Source: Azoarcus sp.
GTDB lineage: Bacteria > Pseudomonadota > Gammaproteobacteria > Burkholderiales > Rhodocyclaceae
DNA length: 8,843 nt
Assembly: GCA_031258035.1 (NCBI GenBank)
Contig: JAIRNL010000091.1
Coordinates: 1 to 8,843, forward strand
Reading direction: 5' to 3'
The notes beneath the pieces were generated by a model, which was not told the origin of the DNA, made no database searches, and saw only the letters and a list, made by a program, of their open reading frames with translations. The position numbers were made by a program, and so were the translations under genes. Positions 6,993-8,843 of this stretch are shown piece by piece. Position 1 is the first letter of the stretch; each line of letters starts with the position of its first letter.

Positions 6993-7150
6993 GGGTTGTT
7001 TTCCAGTTCGCGCCGACATGAGGTTGTTTTCCAGTTCGCGCCGACACGGGGTTGTTTTCCAGTTCGTGCCGACACGGGGTTGTTTTCCAGTTCGTGCCGA
7101 CACGGGGTTGTTTTCCAGTTCGTGCCGACATGGGGTTGTTTCCAGTTCGT
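6993..7150 (+). repeat. 28-bp tandem repeat, five full units plus one partial
   Basis: Units lie at 6993-7020, 7021-7048, 7049-7076, 7077-7104 and 7105-7132, with a partial sixth at 7133-7150 lacking one T. Each starts GGGTTGTTTTCCAG (unit 2 has A first) and ends GCCGACACG or GCCGACATG. Units 1-2 carry TTCGCG and units 3-5 TTCGTG; units 3 and 4 are identical. Many units can form a CGTG/CACG mini-hairpin. The unit contains no stop codon in any of six frames; only the unit 1/2 junction makes a TGA on the + strand (7019-7021). Chance open frames across it are therefore long and should not be read as genes. Confidence 0.93.
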
Positions 7151-7205
7151 CTTGCAATGACACGCAAGATCTGGTTCGGATTTGATCAGGGTTCCTTGCG
7201 TTTTT
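7151..7205 (+). promoter_or_regulatory. Possible attenuator before exbB
   Basis: CGCAAG (7163-7168) can pair with CTTGCG (7195-7200), which is followed by five T (7201-7205), a terminator-like arrangement with a large loop. The same GCAAG can instead pair with CTTGC at 7151-7155. The two pairings exclude each other, as in attenuators. Stems are only 5-6 bp, so this may be chance. Confidence 0.3.
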
Positions 7206-7213
7206 CCAACCTG

Positions 7214-7220
7214 AAGGAGG
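7214..7220 (+). promoter_or_regulatory. Strong Shine-Dalgarno site of exbB
   Basis: AAGGAGG lies 8 nt before ATG 7229. It decides against the in-frame upstream ATG at 7157, which would add 24 residues encoded by repeat-derived DNA. Confidence 0.9.
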
Positions 7221-7228
7221 ATGCAAAC

Positions 7229-7663
7229 ATGATGGTGAATTGGTTGTCGGAAATCGTCGATTACGGCGTGATCGGCCTGTTGTTGGTGTTGAGCGTGCTG
7301 GTCGTCGCCATCGGCCTGGAACGCTGGTTGTTCTACCGCAAGGCGGACATCCACGCGGTGGAGAGCGCGAAGTCGCTGGAATTGATGCTCTCGCGGCGTC
7401 TGTTCGTCATCGCCTCGGTGGCCAGCAACGCGCCCTATCTGGGGCTGCTCGGCACCGTGTTCGGCATCATGCTGACCTTCCACAACATGGGGCAGGACGC
7501 CGCGAACATCGACGCGGGGCGGATCATGACGGGCCTGGCGCTGGCGCTCAAGGCCACCGCCGCCGGGCTGGTCGTGGCGCTGGTCGCCGTCTCGCTCTAC
7601 AACGCCCTGTTGCGCAAGGTGAAGGTGCTGACGCTGGAATGGGAGATCGCACATGGAAGATAG
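7229..7663 (+). CDS. exbB: Short ExbB-type TonB energizer subunit (MotA/TolQ/ExbB family)
   Basis: The 144-residue product is an inner-membrane proton-channel subunit that, with ExbD, powers TonB. Three membrane segments are visible: about 11-30, 66-84 and 105-127. The family core is NAPYLGLLGTVFGIM (67-81), with Thr76 in the conserved LGTV motif, and LALKATAAGLVVALVA (105-120), with Thr110. These threonines correspond to the pore threonines of Escherichia coli ExbB. The protein is much shorter than E. coli ExbB (about 244 residues) and matches the compact type-2 ExbB known from Helicobacter and Campylobacter, which lack the long cytoplasmic insert. Its last 11 bases overlap exbD, showing an operon. 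It is separated from tpsB by 318 bp of repeat DNA. The ExbB call is favoured over TolQ because of size and the following exbD-tonB. Confidence 0.93.
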   Translation: MMVNWLSEIVDYGVIGLLLVLSVLVVAIGLERWLFYRKADIHAVESAKSLELMLSRRLFVIASVASNAPYLGLLGTVFGIMLTFHNMGQDAANIDAGRIMTGLALALKATAAGLVVALVAVSLYNALLRKVKVLTLEWEIAHGR

Positions 7664-8039
7664 GCCCTTCGAGTCGCTGAACATGATCCCCTTCATCGAC
7701 ATCATGCTGGTGCTCCTGACTATCGTGCTGACGACATCGACCTTCATCTCCAGCGGCAAGATTCCGGTGCACCTGCCCCAAGCCAGCAGCAGCGTGCCGG
7801 AGAAGGACAACGGCCGCACCATCGAGATCGACGCGCAGGGCAACGTCTTCCTGGAAGGCAGGCCGCTGGTGATGGATGCCTTGCGCGCCGGGATTGCCGC
7901 CTTTCCCCGTGAGACGCCCTTTTTGCTGCGGGCCGACAAGGACGTGCGCCTGCAACGATTCGTGGATGTCGTCGATGTGCTCAAGCAGTCCGGCTTTTCC
8001 AGGGTGGCGGTGCAGACGCGGGGAGGGGGTGGGTCATGA
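7653..8039 (+). CDS. exbD: ExbD-type TonB energizer subunit (ExbD/TolR family)
   Basis: This 128-residue protein has a short cytoplasmic start, one membrane helix (about 11-34) and a periplasmic domain. NMIPFIDIMLVLL (10-22) is the family signature; Asp16 is the conserved proton-carrying aspartate of the channel. The periplasmic part ends with FLLRADKDVRLQRFVDVVDVL, typical of the ExbD/TolR fold. It works in the ExbB pentamer to couple proton flow to TonB. Its start lies inside the exbB end (ATG at 7653, exbB stop at 7661-7663), with GGGAG at 7641-7645 as a weak ribosome binding site, so translational coupling is likely. Its TGA overlaps the tonB ATG in an ATGA junction. Confidence 0.93.
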   Translation: MEDRPFESLNMIPFIDIMLVLLTIVLTTSTFISSGKIPVHLPQASSSVPEKDNGRTIEIDAQGNVFLEGRPLVMDALRAGIAAFPRETPFLLRADKDVRLQRFVDVVDVLKQSGFSRVAVQTRGGGGS

Positions 8040-8836
8040 TGGCTTATGTCGCCCTCCGCGACGGGCCCGTGCCGTTGCCCGAAAAACCGCCCCGGAAGAG
8101 GGCCGGCGCGCGGAAAAACGCGGGCGGGGATGGCTTTGCGGGCGCGCTTTTCCTTTCGCTGCTGTTGCATCTGGCGCTCGTCTCCGCGTTCTGGTGGGTG
8201 ACGCACAACGTCCCCGCGCCGCCGGCGCGGGAGTTGTTGGTCGTCGAACTCTTCGGGATGCTCTCGGATCGCCAGGCGGAAGACAGCCAGGCGGGCAAGC
8301 AGGCCGAAGTCGTGCCCGAAGCGCCGCGCAAGGCCGCGCCCGCGCCCAGGACGCCGCGCCGGGCAAGCCGTCCGCCGCCGCGCCGGAGCCAGCCGGTCAG
8401 GCGGACGACCGCGCCCAGCCCCGTGCAGGTGAAGGACGAGACCCCCGACGAGAACAAGGACGATGCGCCGCCATCCGCGCCGGAGCCGCCGGGAAACGCG
8501 CCGGAGCAGGACGTCCGGCAGACCATCCGGCATGAGGAAGTGGATCTCGATGCGCAGCGCCGCTACATAGCGAAGCTGAGAAGGGCGGTCAAGGCGAAGC
8601 TCTTCTATCCGCCGGAGGCGAAGGCGAGCCAGGCCAGCGGCATGCCGGTCATCGCTTTCCGGCTGGAGGCGGATGGCGACATCGCGCCGGGATCGTTGAT
8701 CGTGCGCGCCAGCAGCGGCAACGCCATACTCGACGAACAGGCCCTCCGCGCGGTTCGCACGGCGGCGCCTTTCGGCCCGCCCCCCAGGCCGATGAATATC
8801 GCGCTGGAGATTCCCTTTACGGTCAGGCGTTTTTGA
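8036..8836 (+). CDS. tonB: TonB energy transducer
   Basis: The 266-residue protein should span the periplasm and transmit energy from ExbB-ExbD to outer-membrane receptors. It has a 33-residue basic cytoplasmic N-terminus, one membrane helix (about 34-56) with His45 in SLLLHLALVS, matching the functionally important TonB histidine, a long proline/alanine/charged spacer (about 60-165) and a C-terminal TonB domain (about 177-266) with LFYPPEA (189-195), GDIAPGSLIVRASSGNAILDE and a final EIPFTVRRF. The cytoplasmic extension is longer than in E. coli TonB. It starts in an ATGA overlap with exbD; two ATG codons occur in tandem and the first is used here. No TonB-dependent receptor is encoded in the window, so the client is unknown. 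Confidence 0.92.
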   Translation: MMAYVALRDGPVPLPEKPPRKRAGARKNAGGDGFAGALFLSLLLHLALVSAFWWVTHNVPAPPARELLVVELFGMLSDRQAEDSQAGKQAEVVPEAPRKAAPAPRTPRRASRPPPRRSQPVRRTTAPSPVQVKDETPDENKDDAPPSAPEPPGNAPEQDVRQTIRHEEVDLDAQRRYIAKLRRAVKAKLFYPPEAKASQASGMPVIAFRLEADGDIAPGSLIVRASSGNAILDEQALRAVRTAAPFGPPPRPMNIALEIPFTVRRF

Positions 8837-8843
8837 AAAGGGG

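Larger units (their letters stand above)
6908..7190 (+). repeat. Dispersed noncoding element, copy B (downstream of tpsB)
   Basis: Similarity to copy A (161-340) begins at the tpsB stop codon and runs in the same orientation: TTTATTC, CTGCGCCA, GCATACA and GCCCCTGAC, then a region where copy A has a single unit-like segment and this copy has the expanded 28-bp array, then TTGCAATGACA and GGTTCGGATTT. The two copies therefore bracket the tpsA/solute-binding/tpsB block. Divergence is considerable (about 71% in the best block), so the copies are not recent. Confidence 0.6.

Noticed and set aside
6993..7150. CRISPR array because of the 28-bp repeat length
   Set aside because: The units are directly adjacent with no spacers, and there are no cas genes in the window.
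6923..8533. Long minus-strand reading frame through the tandem repeat and exb-tonB
   Set aside because: It lies antisense to three clear genes, and its repeat-derived part is open only because the 28-bp unit contains no stop codon in any frame.

Overview
The window reads as part of a GC-rich Gram-negative genome, most likely a beta- or gammaproteobacterium. The evidence is Sec signal peptides, outer-membrane and TonB machinery, and genomic palindromes typical of Pseudomonadota. I cannot name a genus. All supported genes lie on the + strand.

Layout. Positions 1-800 hold no gene. They carry a 101-bp near-perfect palindromic repeat (23-123), a structured dispersed repeat (about 161-340), and a regulatory stretch with a TTGACA box inside GACAA/TTGTC half-sites and three CGCTATA copies. 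Next come three envelope/secretion genes: a FHA-type two-partner-secretion exoprotein (tpsA-like, 801-3935) with about eleven GLUG-type repeats; a periplasmic or secreted ModA-like solute-binding protein with six cysteines (4078-5046); and a TpsB/FhaC/ShlB-type outer-membrane transporter (5234-6910). A noncoding block (6911-7228) follows, with a diverged second copy of the upstream repeat, a 28-bp tandem repeat of five full units and one partial, and a possible attenuator. The last genes form a tightly overlapping operon, exbB (7229-7663), exbD (7653-8039) and tonB (8036-8836).

How they may work together. TpsB should export TpsA across the outer membrane. ExbB-ExbD-TonB should deliver proton-motive force to an outer-membrane receptor that is not in this window. 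The odd member is the solute-binding protein: it sits between the two TPS genes with no ABC permease or ATPase nearby. From memory, Pseudomonas aeruginosa has a comparable order (pdtA, PA0691, pdtB, exbB2, exbD2) in the phosphate-starvation-linked PUMA3/VreI region, so the arrangement may be a recurring system. That recollection was not checked here.

Composition is mosaic. The conserved TPS domain of tpsA and all of tpsB are very GC-rich, while the tpsA passenger repeats and the solute-binding gene are clearly lower. The passenger end and the binding protein may therefore have been exchanged as a unit.
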